Shown in pieces: positions 45,020 to 54,242 of a DNA stretch of 64,000 bases. Every line of letters begins with the position of its first letter. Position 1 is the first letter of the stretch. This DNA comes from Serratia marcescens (GTDB lineage Bacteria; Pseudomonadota; Gammaproteobacteria; Enterobacterales; Enterobacteriaceae), in the NCBI GenBank assembly GCA_015548865.1, contig JADMXW010000003.1, positions 124,001 to 188,000 of the forward strand, given 5' to 3'. Position numbers and translations under genes: made by a program. The notes under the pieces were generated by a model, which had not been told where the DNA came from, did no database searches, and saw only the letters and a list, made by a program, of their open reading frames with translations.

Positions 45020-45035
45020 TGTGAGGCTAATCACA
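45020..45035. promoter_or_regulatory. Consensus CRP site upstream of the tiny-ORF promoter
   Basis: TGTGAGGCTAATCACA is a perfect TGTGA-N6-TCACA. Its centre is about 50 bp upstream of the predicted start. Together with the site at 44963 it brackets the promoter. Confidence 0.7.
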
Positions 45036-45194
45036 AAAAAATGGATCTGCGGTTTCCTGTGCATGAAACGCCGTTCTGTTTTGTTGGGTGATAGATAAAT
45101 TGTCTGGATTATCAGTTGAAATAAACTACCCAGAAGCAGGATAATCCCCCGTTTCTCCTCCGACCTACCAGATACACCATCGATGCGCCTCGCA

Positions 45195-45210
45195 AGCTAA
45201 TCGTTTGCGT
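45195..45210. promoter_or_regulatory. Possible PurR box before ghxP
   Basis: AGCTAATCGTTTGCGT keeps the right half and centre (CGTTTGCGT) of the PurR operator but only part of the left half. It lies about 170 bp before the permease start. A GC hairpin GCGGCGC-GGAA-GCGCCGC follows at 45261-45278 in the leader. Confidence 0.35.
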
Positions 45211-45381
45211 ACCTTACAGAATCGTGTGTACTGCGTTTGGAGGCATCTGATATTTGCACTGCGGCGCGGAAGCGCCGCTGTTGTGGGTGCGTGCAGCGAT
45301 GGGAGATCGCCATGGCAGGCAATGCCATATGCACCCTCCAGTTTCACTTTTACAAATAATGACATCTTAGGGGATACCACC

Positions 45382-46749
45382 ATGTCAAATAGCACTCGTC
45401 AGGCTGGTAATGCGGCACGCCCGCAGAGCTCACTTGATGCTTTTTTTCACATCACACAGCGCGGAAGTAATGTAAGACAGGAAGTGTTGGCGGGGTTGAC
45501 CACGTTTCTGGCTATGGTGTATTCGGTCATTGTCGTGCCTGGCATGCTGAGCAAAGCTGGTTTCCCACACACGCCGGTGTTTGTGGCAACCTGTCTGGTA
45601 GCTGGGGTTGGCTCTTTGCTGATGGGGCTGTGGGCTAATTTGCCTATGGCGATCGGCTGCGCTATCTCTCTCACCGCATTCACTGCGTTTAGCCTGGTGT
45701 TGGGGCAACAAATCAGCGTTCCAGTGGCATTAGGGGCAATCTTCCTGATGGGGGCGCTGTTCACCGTGATTTCTGTGACCGGCATTCGTTCTTGGATCCT
45801 GCGTAATTTGCCTCTGGGCGTGGCACAGGGTACCGGTATCGGTATCGGTTTGTTCCTGCTGATCATCGCTGCAAACGGTGTGGGCCTGGTGATCAAGAAC
45901 CCGCTCGATGGTTTGCCTGTTGCGCTGGGTAACTTCACATCGTTCCCCGTCATCATGTCTTTACTGGGTCTGGCGGCCACGATTGGTCTGGAAAAACGCC
46001 GCGTGCCGGGTGGGATCTTGCTGGTGATCGTTGCGATTTCTATTATAGGCCTGATTTTTGATCCGAGCGTGAAATTCCAGGGCTGGTTCAGCTTACCGAG
46101 TCTGACCGATGAAAATGGTCATACGCTGATGTTCAGTCTGGATATCATGGGTGCGTTGCAATTGGCGGTACTGCCGAGCGTGCTGGCATTAGTAATGACT
46201 GCGGTGTTTGATGCAACGGGGACCATTCGTGCTGTTGCGGGACAGGCGAACCTGCTGGATAAAGAAGGCCAGATCGTCAATGGTGGAAAAGCGTTAACGG
46301 CAGACTCCGTGAGCAGCATGTTATCCAGTCTGGTTGGGACCTCTCCTGCAGCGGTATACATTGAGTCTGCGGCAGGTACGGCGGCAGGAGGTAAAACAGG
46401 TTTGACGGCGACGGTTGTTGGCGTGCTGTTCCTGTGCCTGCTGTTCCTTTCCCCGCTTTCCTATTTGGTGCCGGGGTACGCAACCGCACCAGCATTGATG
46501 TATGTCGGCTTGCTGATGCTGAGTAATGTCGCCAAGCTGAATTTTGATGACATCGTTGATGCCATGTCGGGTTTGGTATGCGCGGTGTTTATCGTGTTGA
46601 CCTGCAATATCGTAACCGGGATTATGCTGGGCTTTGCTGCTCTGGTGCTGGGGCGTATTTTCTCAGGTGAATGGCGCAAACTGAATGTCGGTACAGTGAT
46701 TATTGCGATTGCACTGGTGGTGTTCTACGCCGGTGGCTGGGCGCTCTGA
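45382..46749 (+). CDS. ghxP: Guanine/hypoxanthine permease, NCS2 (AzgA) family
   Basis: This 455-residue inner-membrane proton symporter takes up purine bases. It closely follows the E. coli GhxP (YjcD) sequence, with [52 protein letters not shown] and the end [24 protein letters not shown]. The AzgA branch motif [16 protein letters not shown] is present. I use ATG 45382 (MSNSTRQAG) with a TTAGGGGAT leader; the longer frame has no ribosome site. The next gene is yjcE, the same neighbour as in E. coli, which supports ghxP over the adenine permease adeP. A terminator follows. Confidence 0.92.
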   Translation: MSNSTRQAGNAARPQSSLDAFFHITQRGSNVRQEVLAGLTTFLAMVYSVIVVPGMLSKAGFPHTPVFVATCLVAGVGSLLMGLWANLPMAIGCAISLTAFTAFSLVLGQQISVPVALGAIFLMGALFTVISVTGIRSWILRNLPLGVAQGTGIGIGLFLLIIAANGVGLVIKNPLDGLPVALGNFTSFPVIMSLLGLAATIGLEKRRVPGGILLVIVAISIIGLIFDPSVKFQGWFSLPSLTDENGHTLMFSLDIMGALQLAVLPSVLALVMTAVFDATGTIRAVAGQANLLDKEGQIVNGGKALTADSVSSMLSSLVGTSPAAVYIESAAGTAAGGKTGLTATVVGVLFLCLLFLSPLSYLVPGYATAPALMYVGLLMLSNVAKLNFDDIVDAMSGLVCAVFIVLTCNIVTGIMLGFAALVLGRIFSGEWRKLNVGTVIIAIALVVFYAGGWAL

Positions 46750-46772
46750 TTGTTCTGTCTGTCTATCGTTTT

Positions 46773-46796
46773 GGGGAGCGTGGCTCCCCTTTTTTA
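46773..46796 (+). terminator. Rho-independent terminator after ghxP
   Basis: GGGGAGC and GCTCCCC form a 7-bp stem with a 3-base loop, followed by seven T. Confidence 0.9.
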
Positions 46797-47087
46797 TTCC
46801 TACGATTTCGATAGTGGCCATGGCACCTTCCCCCTGTGACGCCACGCAGTATTTTCCCACTTCCCCCATGCTTTCTTTTCCTGAGTGGTCTCGCCGCAGT
46901 GATTTTTTAACGTAATTATTTGCAGGGTATTCATGCAAAAAAGATGCGTTTTTCAATGAAATTTTGCCCCGCTGAGCGATATTTTCATGTAAAAATAATA
47001 GGGCTTCATCTCACAACGTACAAAAGGCAGCTAAGCACAACAGGCAGAAGTCGGTTAGGGCATTATTGGACATATCCTAAGGAAAGC

Positions 47088-48734
47088 ATGGAAATCTTTT
47101 TTACCATTCTGATTTTAACCCTGGTGGTATCTCTATCAGGGGTTGTTACACGTATTTTACCCTTCCAAGTTCCACTGCCTTTAATGCAAATCGCCCTCGG
47201 GGCCATTTTGGCCTGGCCACAGTTTGGTTTGCATGTCGATTTCAATCCCGAGTTGTTTATGGTGTTGTTCATCCCTCCGCTGCTGTTTGCCGATGGCTGG
47301 AAGACGCCAACGCGTGAATTTATCAAACACAGTCGTGAGGTTATTGGTTTGGCGCTGGTGCTGGTGTTGATCACTGTTGCTGGCATTGGTTATTTGATCC
47401 ATTGGATGATTCCTGGCATGCCGCTGGTAGCCGCTTTTGCATTGGCTGCCGTGCTATCGCCGACTGATGCGGTGGCACTATCGGGAATTGTTGGTGAAGA
47501 TCGCATTCCGAAAAAGCTGATGAGCATCTTGCAGGGGGAAGCTCTGATGAATGATGCTTCCGGCCTGGTCTCGTTAAAATTTGCCGTCGCTGTAGCGATG
47601 GGCACCATGGTATTTACCGTTTCCGGCGCGACCCTGGAGTTTCTTCAGGTGGCGATAGGCGGTCTGTTGGCGGGGGTGGGAGTAACCTGGCTTTACAGTA
47701 AATCGCTGCGCATTATCAACCGCTGGAGTGGTGATGATGCGGCTACCCAGATTGTGTTACTGATGTTGTTGCCTTTTGCTTCTTACCTGATTGCGGAACA
47801 TATTGGTGTATCAGGCATTTTAGCCGCGGTGGCAGCAGGCATGACAATCAGTCATTCCAACGTCATCAGCAACGCACCACTGGCAATGCGATTACGTGCC
47901 AACAGCGTCTGGTCGATGCTGGAATTCGTGTTTAACGGCATGGTGTTTATCATGCTGGGGCTGCAACTGCCTGACATTTTGGAAACCTCCATCACTCAGG
48001 CGGAACTTGATCCGACTGTCGAAACTTGGATGTTGTTTACTGATATCGCCATTATTTATGGCGCATTGCTGTTGCTCCGTTTCTGCTGGCTGTGGTTTAT
48101 GAAATATTACAGCCGTCTGTTTCAGAAAAAACGTCCTATGCTGTTTGCGCAGTACAGCACGCGTGAAATATGGATCGCTTCGTTTGCTGGCGTGCGCGGT
48201 GCGATTACGCTGGCTGGTGTACTGTCGATTCCGCTACTGCTTAATGATGGTACGGCGTTCCCTTCTCGTTACCAGTTGGTGTTTATTGCCACTGGGGTCA
48301 TTCTATTTTCGTTGCTCTGCGGGGTGTTAACGCTGCCGTTGTTGCTACGCGGTATTACGGTGGTGGACAAATCCCTCTACAAGAAAGAAGAGCGTATGGC
48401 ACGGATGGCGATCGCCGAAGTGGCTATTCGCAGCTTGCAGAAGATGGAAGAGCGTCTGGCGGCGGATCGGGAGGAAAATATTGACGAGCAAGTGGTCCGT
48501 GAAGTGAGCGCCCGCGTGATTGGTAATTTGCGGCGTCGCGTTGTGGGTGAGAGCGATCTGGAGCATAGTCTGGAGATTGAAAATCTTGAGCGCCGTTTCC
48601 GCCTGGCTGCCGTTACCGCAGAGCGCGGTGAGCTGTATCACTTGCGTGCCACACAGCAGATCAGTAATGAAACCCTGAAAAAAATGCTGCACGACCTCGA
48701 TTTGCTCGAAGCTGTGCTAAGCGAAAAAGTGTAA
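47088..48734 (+). CDS. yjcE: Na+/H+ antiporter of the CPA1 family (YjcE)
   Basis: This 548-residue inner-membrane protein aligns end to end with E. coli YjcE. About 12 membrane segments carry the CPA1 features FADGWKTPTREF, AAVLSPTDAVALSGIVGE (ion-binding Asp) and QGEALMNDASGLVSLKFAVAV. A cytoplasmic tail of some 130 residues ends ATQQISNETLKKMLHDLDLLEAVL. ATG 47088 follows TAAGGAAAGC; the longer frame is noncoding leader. The roughly 290-bp gap after the ghxP terminator should hold its promoter. Transport activity is inferred from family. Confidence 0.92.
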   Translation: MEIFFTILILTLVVSLSGVVTRILPFQVPLPLMQIALGAILAWPQFGLHVDFNPELFMVLFIPPLLFADGWKTPTREFIKHSREVIGLALVLVLITVAGIGYLIHWMIPGMPLVAAFALAAVLSPTDAVALSGIVGEDRIPKKLMSILQGEALMNDASGLVSLKFAVAVAMGTMVFTVSGATLEFLQVAIGGLLAGVGVTWLYSKSLRIINRWSGDDAATQIVLLMLLPFASYLIAEHIGVSGILAAVAAGMTISHSNVISNAPLAMRLRANSVWSMLEFVFNGMVFIMLGLQLPDILETSITQAELDPTVETWMLFTDIAIIYGALLLLRFCWLWFMKYYSRLFQKKRPMLFAQYSTREIWIASFAGVRGAITLAGVLSIPLLLNDGTAFPSRYQLVFIATGVILFSLLCGVLTLPLLLRGITVVDKSLYKKEERMARMAIAEVAIRSLQKMEERLAADREENIDEQVVREVSARVIGNLRRRVVGESDLEHSLEIENLERRFRLAAVTAERGELYHLRATQQISNETLKKMLHDLDLLEAVLSEKV

Positions 48735-48900
48735 TTCTATTCTCGGTTACCTGATGCAGGTTCACGATAGTTAACTTGCATCTCTACAGTGTTTTTTACT
48801 TCTCCTGTTCGCCCACAATTTGTGGGAAGACCCCACGATCGCGTAAAAACCCTACAAAATCTGGCTAATTGTCAGCATTGTAAACTACTTGTCATTAAAT

Positions 48901-48919
48901 GATAATGATTGTTATTATC
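48901..48919. promoter_or_regulatory. Fur box before a two-component system
   Basis: GATAATGATTGTTATTATC matches the 19-bp Fur consensus at 16 positions and is a good inverted repeat. It lies 141 bp before the response-regulator start in a 325-bp intergenic region that contains no other feature I can name. Confidence 0.65.
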
Positions 48920-49059
48920 CTATGACGCGTTGACGCATAAGAAGCCGCCAGACAGGTTATTGCCTGTGTCAGAGTGGCTCTGATCTTGTGTTCTGGATCG
49001 GTCACACGTCATATGTGTGTTGTGGTGTACACAACCATCGCTTTGACAGAGGGAAAACT

Positions 49060-49764
49060 ATGCGTGTTTTAGTGGTTGATGACGACTCAGTATTGTGCCA
49101 TTGGCTTGGTGCAAAGCTGCACTCACATGGTTATGCCTGCAATATCGTTCACGATGGTGGGCATGCGCTAAAGGCCATCAAGGATGACATCTATGATGTA
49201 GTGCTGTTGGACAGGATGCTGCCGACAATGGATGGCTTTAGCGTTTTGCGTGAACTTCAAGGGTCGCGACATCCTCCTATCATGCTCCTTTCGGCACTGG
49301 ATCGCGATGTGGATCGTGTGATGGGGCTTGAGTTGGGGGCGGAAGATTATCTGGGTAAGCCGTTTAATTTTAATGAGCTGCGTTTGCGCTTAGAGATCAT
49401 GGTACGCAGAGGAAAGCCGCAGGATACACCGTCTTCACTGCTCACGTTTGAAGATCTGCAACTTGATCGTTTGCAACGAGTTGCATGGCGAAGTGGTCAG
49501 CGGATCGATCTGACAGATAAAGAGATCAAATTGCTGATCATTTTGATGGAAAATCCTGGGCAGGTGATCACACGAACGCTGTTGTTGGAGCGAGTTTGGG
49601 GATATCACTTCGATCCGCAGACCAATCTGATCGATGTCCATATGTCCAAGTTGCGCGCCAAGATCGACAAAGGTTTCCCTCGGCCGTTGATAAAAACGTT
49701 GAGATCCATGGGCTATGCCCTTGGTGCAGTGGAAAAGACGGATGCCGCGCAGCGCACACAATGA
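49060..49764 (+). CDS. OmpR-family response regulator
   Basis: This 234-residue DNA-binding regulator has a receiver domain with acidic pocket VVDDD, phospho-acceptor Asp51 (VVLLDRMLPTMDG) and the conserved Lys in DYLGKPF. The C-terminal winged helix runs from about 130 (LTDKEIKLLIILMENPGQVITRTLLLERVW, then NLIDVHMSKLRAKI and KTLRSMGYALG). ATG 49060 has AGAGGGAAAACT upstream. It overlaps its kinase gene by 23 bp. It resembles the QseB/PmrA/CopR branch, but I cannot name the system. The Fur box upstream suggests iron-dependent control. Confidence 0.88.
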   Translation: MRVLVVDDDSVLCHWLGAKLHSHGYACNIVHDGGHALKAIKDDIYDVVLLDRMLPTMDGFSVLRELQGSRHPPIMLLSALDRDVDRVMGLELGAEDYLGKPFNFNELRLRLEIMVRRGKPQDTPSSLLTFEDLQLDRLQRVAWRSGQRIDLTDKEIKLLIILMENPGQVITRTLLLERVWGYHFDPQTNLIDVHMSKLRAKIDKGFPRPLIKTLRSMGYALGAVEKTDAAQRTQ

Positions 49765-51241
49765 ACCCGCTCTGAGATGGCCGGGCAACGGATGGCGCGA
49801 GAAAATTCGCCATTTATGCGTGCACGGTGCTAACCGTTACCCGGTGTTTCTTCGTACAGCTCAATTCCGCCAGTTTATCACGCTGGTATTTCTGTTTTTG
49901 CTGATGGTGCTGTGCTGCATTGTTGGCTTCAGCGTGCTGAGTGAAACACTGATCCGTACCCATGTGCGCGATGTTATTTTAGGGAATATCCACGATCATG
50001 CGACTCAATCGCGCCTGACGGACACGCACACTTTGATTGCTCAACTCAAACGCGATAATCAGGCAAAAACAGACGAGCTGCCGCTGTTTCTGGTGATGAG
50101 CAAGCAGGGAGAGATCCTCTACCACAACGCTGGGGGAGTATCTTCCGTGCCGAGTACCACGTCGTGCAAAATGGATGTTTCTTGCCTGAAGACGTTGCTG
50201 GTGGAAGAGGGGGCATTAAAATCCCGCACTCAGCGCCGCACTGTGCCAGAGAGCAATCTGGTCGGAATGTCAGTGGCGCTGGATGATGGCGGCGTACTGT
50301 TCACTGCCTATAATATTCGGCCGATGCTGGAGCGCATTCGTACAATTCCACTGGTGGCGGGGGCTGGGTTGTTTGTGGTGCTGCTGTTTTCTCTGGTCGT
50401 CAGCCGACATTTCAGTTTGCGCAGTTTACGTAGCGTTGAGCGGATTCGCACCGCGCTGCACCGCTACAGCGCTGGCGAGCAGTATGTTCGTATGCCGCTT
50501 TCAGCGCGTGATGATGATTTTCACAGCCTAAGTCACGATATTAACCAGAATTTGGAACGCATTGAACGTTTGATGGAGCAAGTGCGTAGCACTTCGAGCC
50601 ACATTGCCCACGAACTGCGCACACCGTTGACACATTTACAAAACCGGTTGTACAACCTGACTGAGCGTCAAGGGCTGGAGCATGAAATGCGCGAAGAGTT
50701 GCATCAGGCCGTGGAGGAAGTGCATAAGATTTTGGGACTGTTTCGTACGGTGATGCGCATCGGAGAGATTGAAAGCGGGCGCTGTGTTCATCAATTCGCC
50801 AGGTTTGATGTGCGCCCGCTATTGGAAGAGGTATCGGAGTATTATCAGCCGTTAGCGGATGTACACCATTGCCAATTGGTGATTGATGCACCCGCTGGGA
50901 CTCCGCTTTTTGGCGATCGGGCGCTGCTGTTTCAGGCACTGGCGAATCTGATCGAAAATGCGTTGAAATATGCTGCTCAAGGTAAAGTGATCACGTTAAG
51001 CGTAACACTTTATCGTGGCTGGACGGCTCTGTGTGTCTCCGATCGCGGCCCCGGCATTCCTGAAAACCTGCACGCCACTGCATTGGAACGATTTCAACGC
51101 CTTGATGGGGCACAGCAGCAACCCGGCTTTGGGCTTGGCCTGTCTCTGGTGAAAGCCATCGCAGAATTGCACGGTGGTCAGTTATCCATGGCATCGGCCA
51201 ATCCCGGTTTACACGTTTATTTGTGCTTAAAACGTACTTAA
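49742..51241 (+). CDS. Membrane sensor histidine kinase
   Basis: This 499-residue kinase pairs with the overlapping response regulator. A membrane segment near residues 50-73 (ITLVFLFLLMVLCCIVGFSVL) is followed by a periplasmic domain of about 130 residues containing two cysteines (SCKMDVSCL). A second membrane segment (VAGAGLFVVLLFSLVVS) leads to a HAMP linker, the HisKA helix with His290 in SSHIAHELRTPLTHLQNRL, and an ATPase domain with ANLIENALKYA, DRGPGIP and GFGLGLSLVKAI. ATG 49742 is preferred over TTG 49715. The two periplasmic cysteines could form a disulfide or bind metal. The signal is unknown. Confidence 0.88.
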   Translation: MPRSAHNEPALRWPGNGWREKIRHLCVHGANRYPVFLRTAQFRQFITLVFLFLLMVLCCIVGFSVLSETLIRTHVRDVILGNIHDHATQSRLTDTHTLIAQLKRDNQAKTDELPLFLVMSKQGEILYHNAGGVSSVPSTTSCKMDVSCLKTLLVEEGALKSRTQRRTVPESNLVGMSVALDDGGVLFTAYNIRPMLERIRTIPLVAGAGLFVVLLFSLVVSRHFSLRSLRSVERIRTALHRYSAGEQYVRMPLSARDDDFHSLSHDINQNLERIERLMEQVRSTSSHIAHELRTPLTHLQNRLYNLTERQGLEHEMREELHQAVEEVHKILGLFRTVMRIGEIESGRCVHQFARFDVRPLLEEVSEYYQPLADVHHCQLVIDAPAGTPLFGDRALLFQALANLIENALKYAAQGKVITLSVTLYRGWTALCVSDRGPGIPENLHATALERFQRLDGAQQQPGFGLGLSLVKAIAELHGGQLSMASANPGLHVYLCLKRT

Positions 51242-51269
51242 CACATCACCGTGCTGATGCCTATTGATG

Positions 51270-53093
51270 CTACTGCGCGTAACGATTAGGGATTGCGCTA
51301 GCGCCTTGCTCAGCACCCGTAATGTTCTCGCGCAGAGCGGTAAACAACTCTCGTCCCATCCCTAAGTGGGATGCGGATAAATCCGGCTGCTGAGGATTAC
51401 GCCGTGCTAACTCGGCTTCGTCGACCAGCAGGCTAATTTCGCCGCTGGTACCATCAATGCGAATCATGTCACCATCCTGAACTTTCGCCAGCAGGCCACC
51501 GACATAAGCCTCTGGAGTAACGTGAATGGCGGCAGGTACCTTGCCGGATGCGCCCGACAGACGGCCATCTGTGACCAGAGCAACGTTGATGCCTCTGTCC
51601 ATCAAAACGCCGAGCGGCGGCATCAGTTTGTGCAGTTCCGGCATGCCTATGGCTCTTGGTCCCTGATAACGCACGACAACGACACAATCGTTATCCAGTC
51701 GGCCAGCGTTAAATGCGGCATCAACATCATTTTGATCGTTGAAGACCACTGCGGGCGCTACGATGATTTGTCGCTCTTTCGGTACGGCAGAGGTCTTCAT
51801 CACTGCGCGCCCCAGATTGCCGGAAAGCACCTTGGTGCCACCATGCTTGGCGAACGGTTTTTCCAGCGGTGCGATCACGTCGGCATCCAGTGACACCTTT
51901 GGACCATCGCGATAGACCAATTTGCCTTCTTCTAGGAACGGTTCTTGGGTATAGCGATGCAAGCCAAAACCTGCCACCGTGTGGACATCTTCGTGCAGCA
52001 GGCCGCCACGCAGTAATTCACGCACCAGCAATGATACGCCACCTGCCGCCTGAAAATAGTTGATATCGCCGGGACCGTTGGGATAGATGCGGCACAGCAA
52101 CGGCACGGCATCCGACAGTTCAGAGAAATCATCCCAAGTGACGGTAAATCCGGCTGCTTTTGCCATCGCCACCAGGTGCATGGTGTGGTTCGTCGAGCCC
52201 CCGGTCGCCAGCAGCGCGACGATACCATTGACGATCACTTTTTCGTCCACTAACTGCCCGACGGGCAGATAATCACCCGCCTTTTCCGTCATTCGGGTGA
52301 CTTGGCGTGCAGCAGCTTCGGTCAATGCATCGCGCAACGGAATATCCGGATAGACAAAAGAGGAACCGGGTAGATGCAACCCCATGATTTCCATAACCAT
52401 CTGATTTGAATTGGCTGTGCCGTAAAAGGTACAGGTGCCAGCACCGTGATAAGCACTGGCTTCCGATTCCAGAAGGGCATCGCGGCCCACTTTGCCTTCG
52501 GCATACAACTGGCGGATACGCACTTTTTCTTTATTGGAGATGCCGGTACGCATCGGGCCTGCTGGCACGAAAACCGTAGGCAGGTGACCAAAAGAGAGGG
52601 CGGCAATAAACAGCCCAGGGACAATTTTGTCGCACACGCCTAAAAAGAGCGCACCATCAAACATATTGTGTGACAACCCTATCGCTGCTGACATCGCAAT
52701 CAGGTCGCGACTGAGCAATGAAAGCTCCATGCCGTCTTGTCCCTGTGTCACGCCATCACACATGGCCGGTACACCGCCAGCAACCTGACCAACAGCACCA
52801 ACGGCATGCAGCGCCTTTTTGATAAGGTCGGGGTAACGTTCATAGGGCTGATGGGCAGAGAGCATGTCATTGTAAGAGGTGATGATGCCGATGTTGCTTT
52901 TGATCATGTTCTTCAAATCGGCTTTGTCTTCAGGCGAGCAGGCTGCAAAGCCATGTGCCAGGTTGCCGCAGGCAAGCTCGGAGCGGTGTACGGTTTTACT
53001 TTTGGCTGATGCAATATGCTCCAGATAACGGTTACGTTCAGCCTGAGAACGAGACAGGATGTTCTGAGTGACGCGTGCAACAATAGGATTCAT
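51270..53093 (-). CDS. edd: 6-phosphogluconate dehydratase
   Basis: Edd converts 6-phosphogluconate to KDPG, the first step of the Entner-Doudoroff pathway. The 607-residue enzyme of the IlvD/Edd family has the Fe-S cysteines in [26 protein letters not shown] and [16 protein letters not shown]. It matches E. coli Edd along its length, including [25 protein letters not shown] 53093 ([10 protein letters not shown]) matches the E. coli start. Unlike in E. coli, eda does not follow; the downstream gene is a convergent kinase. The promoter region appears to lie beyond an ERIC element, near GntR-type and CRP-type sites at 53561-53642. Confidence 0.96.
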   Translation of the reverse strand: MNPIVARVTQNILSRSQAERNRYLEHIASAKSKTVHRSELACGNLAHGFAACSPEDKADLKNMIKSNIGIITSYNDMLSAHQPYERYPDLIKKALHAVGAVGQVAGGVPAMCDGVTQGQDGMELSLLSRDLIAMSAAIGLSHNMFDGALFLGVCDKIVPGLFIAALSFGHLPTVFVPAGPMRTGISNKEKVRIRQLYAEGKVGRDALLESEASAYHGAGTCTFYGTANSNQMVMEIMGLHLPGSSFVYPDIPLRDALTEAAARQVTRMTEKAGDYLPVGQLVDEKVIVNGIVALLATGGSTNHTMHLVAMAKAAGFTVTWDDFSELSDAVPLLCRIYPNGPGDINYFQAAGGVSLLVRELLRGGLLHEDVHTVAGFGLHRYTQEPFLEEGKLVYRDGPKVSLDADVIAPLEKPFAKHGGTKVLSGNLGRAVMKTSAVPKERQIIVAPAVVFNDQNDVDAAFNAGRLDNDCVVVVRYQGPRAIGMPELHKLMPPLGVLMDRGINVALVTDGRLSGASGKVPAAIHVTPEAYVGGLLAKVQDGDMIRIDGTSGEISLLVDEAELARRNPQQPDLSASHLGMGRELFTALRENITGAEQGASAIPNRYAQ

Positions 53094-53220
53094 GCTATGC
53101 CCCATGTGTTTAACATTGATGCTTTGCTTAATTAAAATCAAATGCCAAGGACGTCGAAAAAGTTAATCAGATTACTGGCAGTTAGCGGGCATTTTTATTT
53201 TTTTAAAAATGATAAATGCC

Positions 53221-53240
53221 TCGTGCAAATAAATGCACGA
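53221..53240. other. Hairpin in the edd leader
   Basis: TCGTGCA and TGCACGA form a 7-bp perfect stem with a 6-base loop, next to a second GGCATTT/AAATGCC pairing at 53188-53220. Both would be in the edd transcript if it starts near 53560. Confidence 0.4.
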
Positions 53241-53383
53241 TACGAGATCGTCAATAATTAAGGTGGCCCTTTGATACGGAGCATTACCGTAAAGCGTGTG
53301 GGCGCGTTATGGGTTGCGGATGGGGTTCATCGCGACCTTACTTGATTCAGACTTTCATTTTTGCCGCTAACATTTCTCTCCAA

Positions 53384-53511
53384 TATTCCCGTTATCCTTT
53401 ACGTTGCAGGTGTGTCAGCTTTCTTCGCTCACCCCAGTCACTTACCTGAGTAAGCTCTTGGGGGGAGGGTCGCCGCGCTGCCTCCCTGCCACTCGAATGA
53501 TTCTGGGTATA
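53384..53511. repeat. ERIC element in the edd upstream region
   Basis: This 128-bp copy retains the classical core CGCTCACCCCAGTCACTTAC and GTAAGCTCTTGGGG, even closer to the published ERIC primer sequences than the other copies. It lies between edd and its likely promoter. Confidence 0.85.
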
Positions 53512-53560
53512 GACCCTAGATCAGGACGCCCTGACGGTGATGAAACCACTATATACTCAA

Positions 53561-53577
53561 ATGATACCGGTAACAAT
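53561..53577. promoter_or_regulatory. GntR-type operator
   Basis: ATGATACCGGTAACAAT fits the GntR operator pattern (ATGTTACCSGTAWCAT) and is shared with the sites before gntT/gntK. It likely controls edd, although the coding start is 470 bp away. Confidence 0.6.
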
Positions 53578-53626
53578 GGCTTTTATGGTCACACTTTACT
53601 CGATTCAGCCAGAGTAAAAATTATTT

Positions 53627-53642
53627 TGTGATATTGATCACG
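53627..53642. promoter_or_regulatory. CRP-type site near the edd operator
   Basis: TGTGA-TATTGA-TCACG matches the CRP consensus at 9 of 10 positions. It lies 50 bp upstream (minus-strand sense) of the GntR operator, a sensible activator position. Confidence 0.55.
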
Positions 53643-53880
53643 TTGTGCTGGGTGTAGGAAGGAAAGGGGCCAAACATGCTATATAAGCCTCCATTGTAAG
53701 GGGTAAGAATATCTAAAATAATAATATAAAAACTAAAAAATAGTTTAGGTTTTTGAAGGTGATTCGATAAGGCGATATTATTTACAGACACGGAATCAAA
53801 ATATAGTCTTACTAATACATCGCGGGATAATTTTCTAAACTACAGACGCTATTATTTTTTATAGATAAGAACATGCTGGT

Positions 53881-53936
53881 ATTAGGGCATTAGGGCATTA
53901 GGGCATTAGGGCATTAGGGCATTAGGGCATTAGGGC
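53881..53936. repeat. Seven tandem copies of ATTAGGGC
   Basis: Seven perfect head-to-tail copies of an 8-bp unit occupy 56 bp, ending in ATTTTTT. The array lies between the edd promoter region and gntR in DNA without genes. Confidence 0.97.
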
Positions 53937-54242
53937 ATTTTTTAAAGGGCAATAAGAGTCTATCCCATCAGGGCTATTTTTGACCCTTGGCAGAGTTTCA
54001 ACATTCCCACATGCTAAGAGTACGCTCCAGTTTCCGCATGCAGTCCACGGTAAACGTACTGTGCCAATTATGCTTACCAGGTTCTAAGAGAATGTGAGTG
54101 GTTGTCTCATGATGATTGGTCATTAGATTACTATGTTGGCTCGGGTATTGGGTGGGTAGCCATCGTGCTCGTGATACACAGACAGCGTTGTTTTTCTTTG
54201 TTACACTAGAGCACCGGCTAACAATATTTCAATTGATTGAAA

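Noticed and set aside
44864..45091. Plus-strand ORF of 75 codons (MVNMLKLTLTLSN...)
   Set aside because: It is antisense to the first tiny ORF and its promoter/CRP region, lacks a ribosome site, and is less convincing than the minus-strand arrangement.
45382..46749. Adenine permease adeP
   Set aside because: The sequence follows the GhxP branch ([19 protein letters not shown]-terminal YAGGWAL), and the yjcE neighbour matches the ghxP location in E. coli.
53881..53936. CRISPR array or telomere-like sequence
   Set aside because: The unit is 8 bp with no spacers, and the replicon context is ordinary chromosomal DNA. It is a simple tandem repeat.
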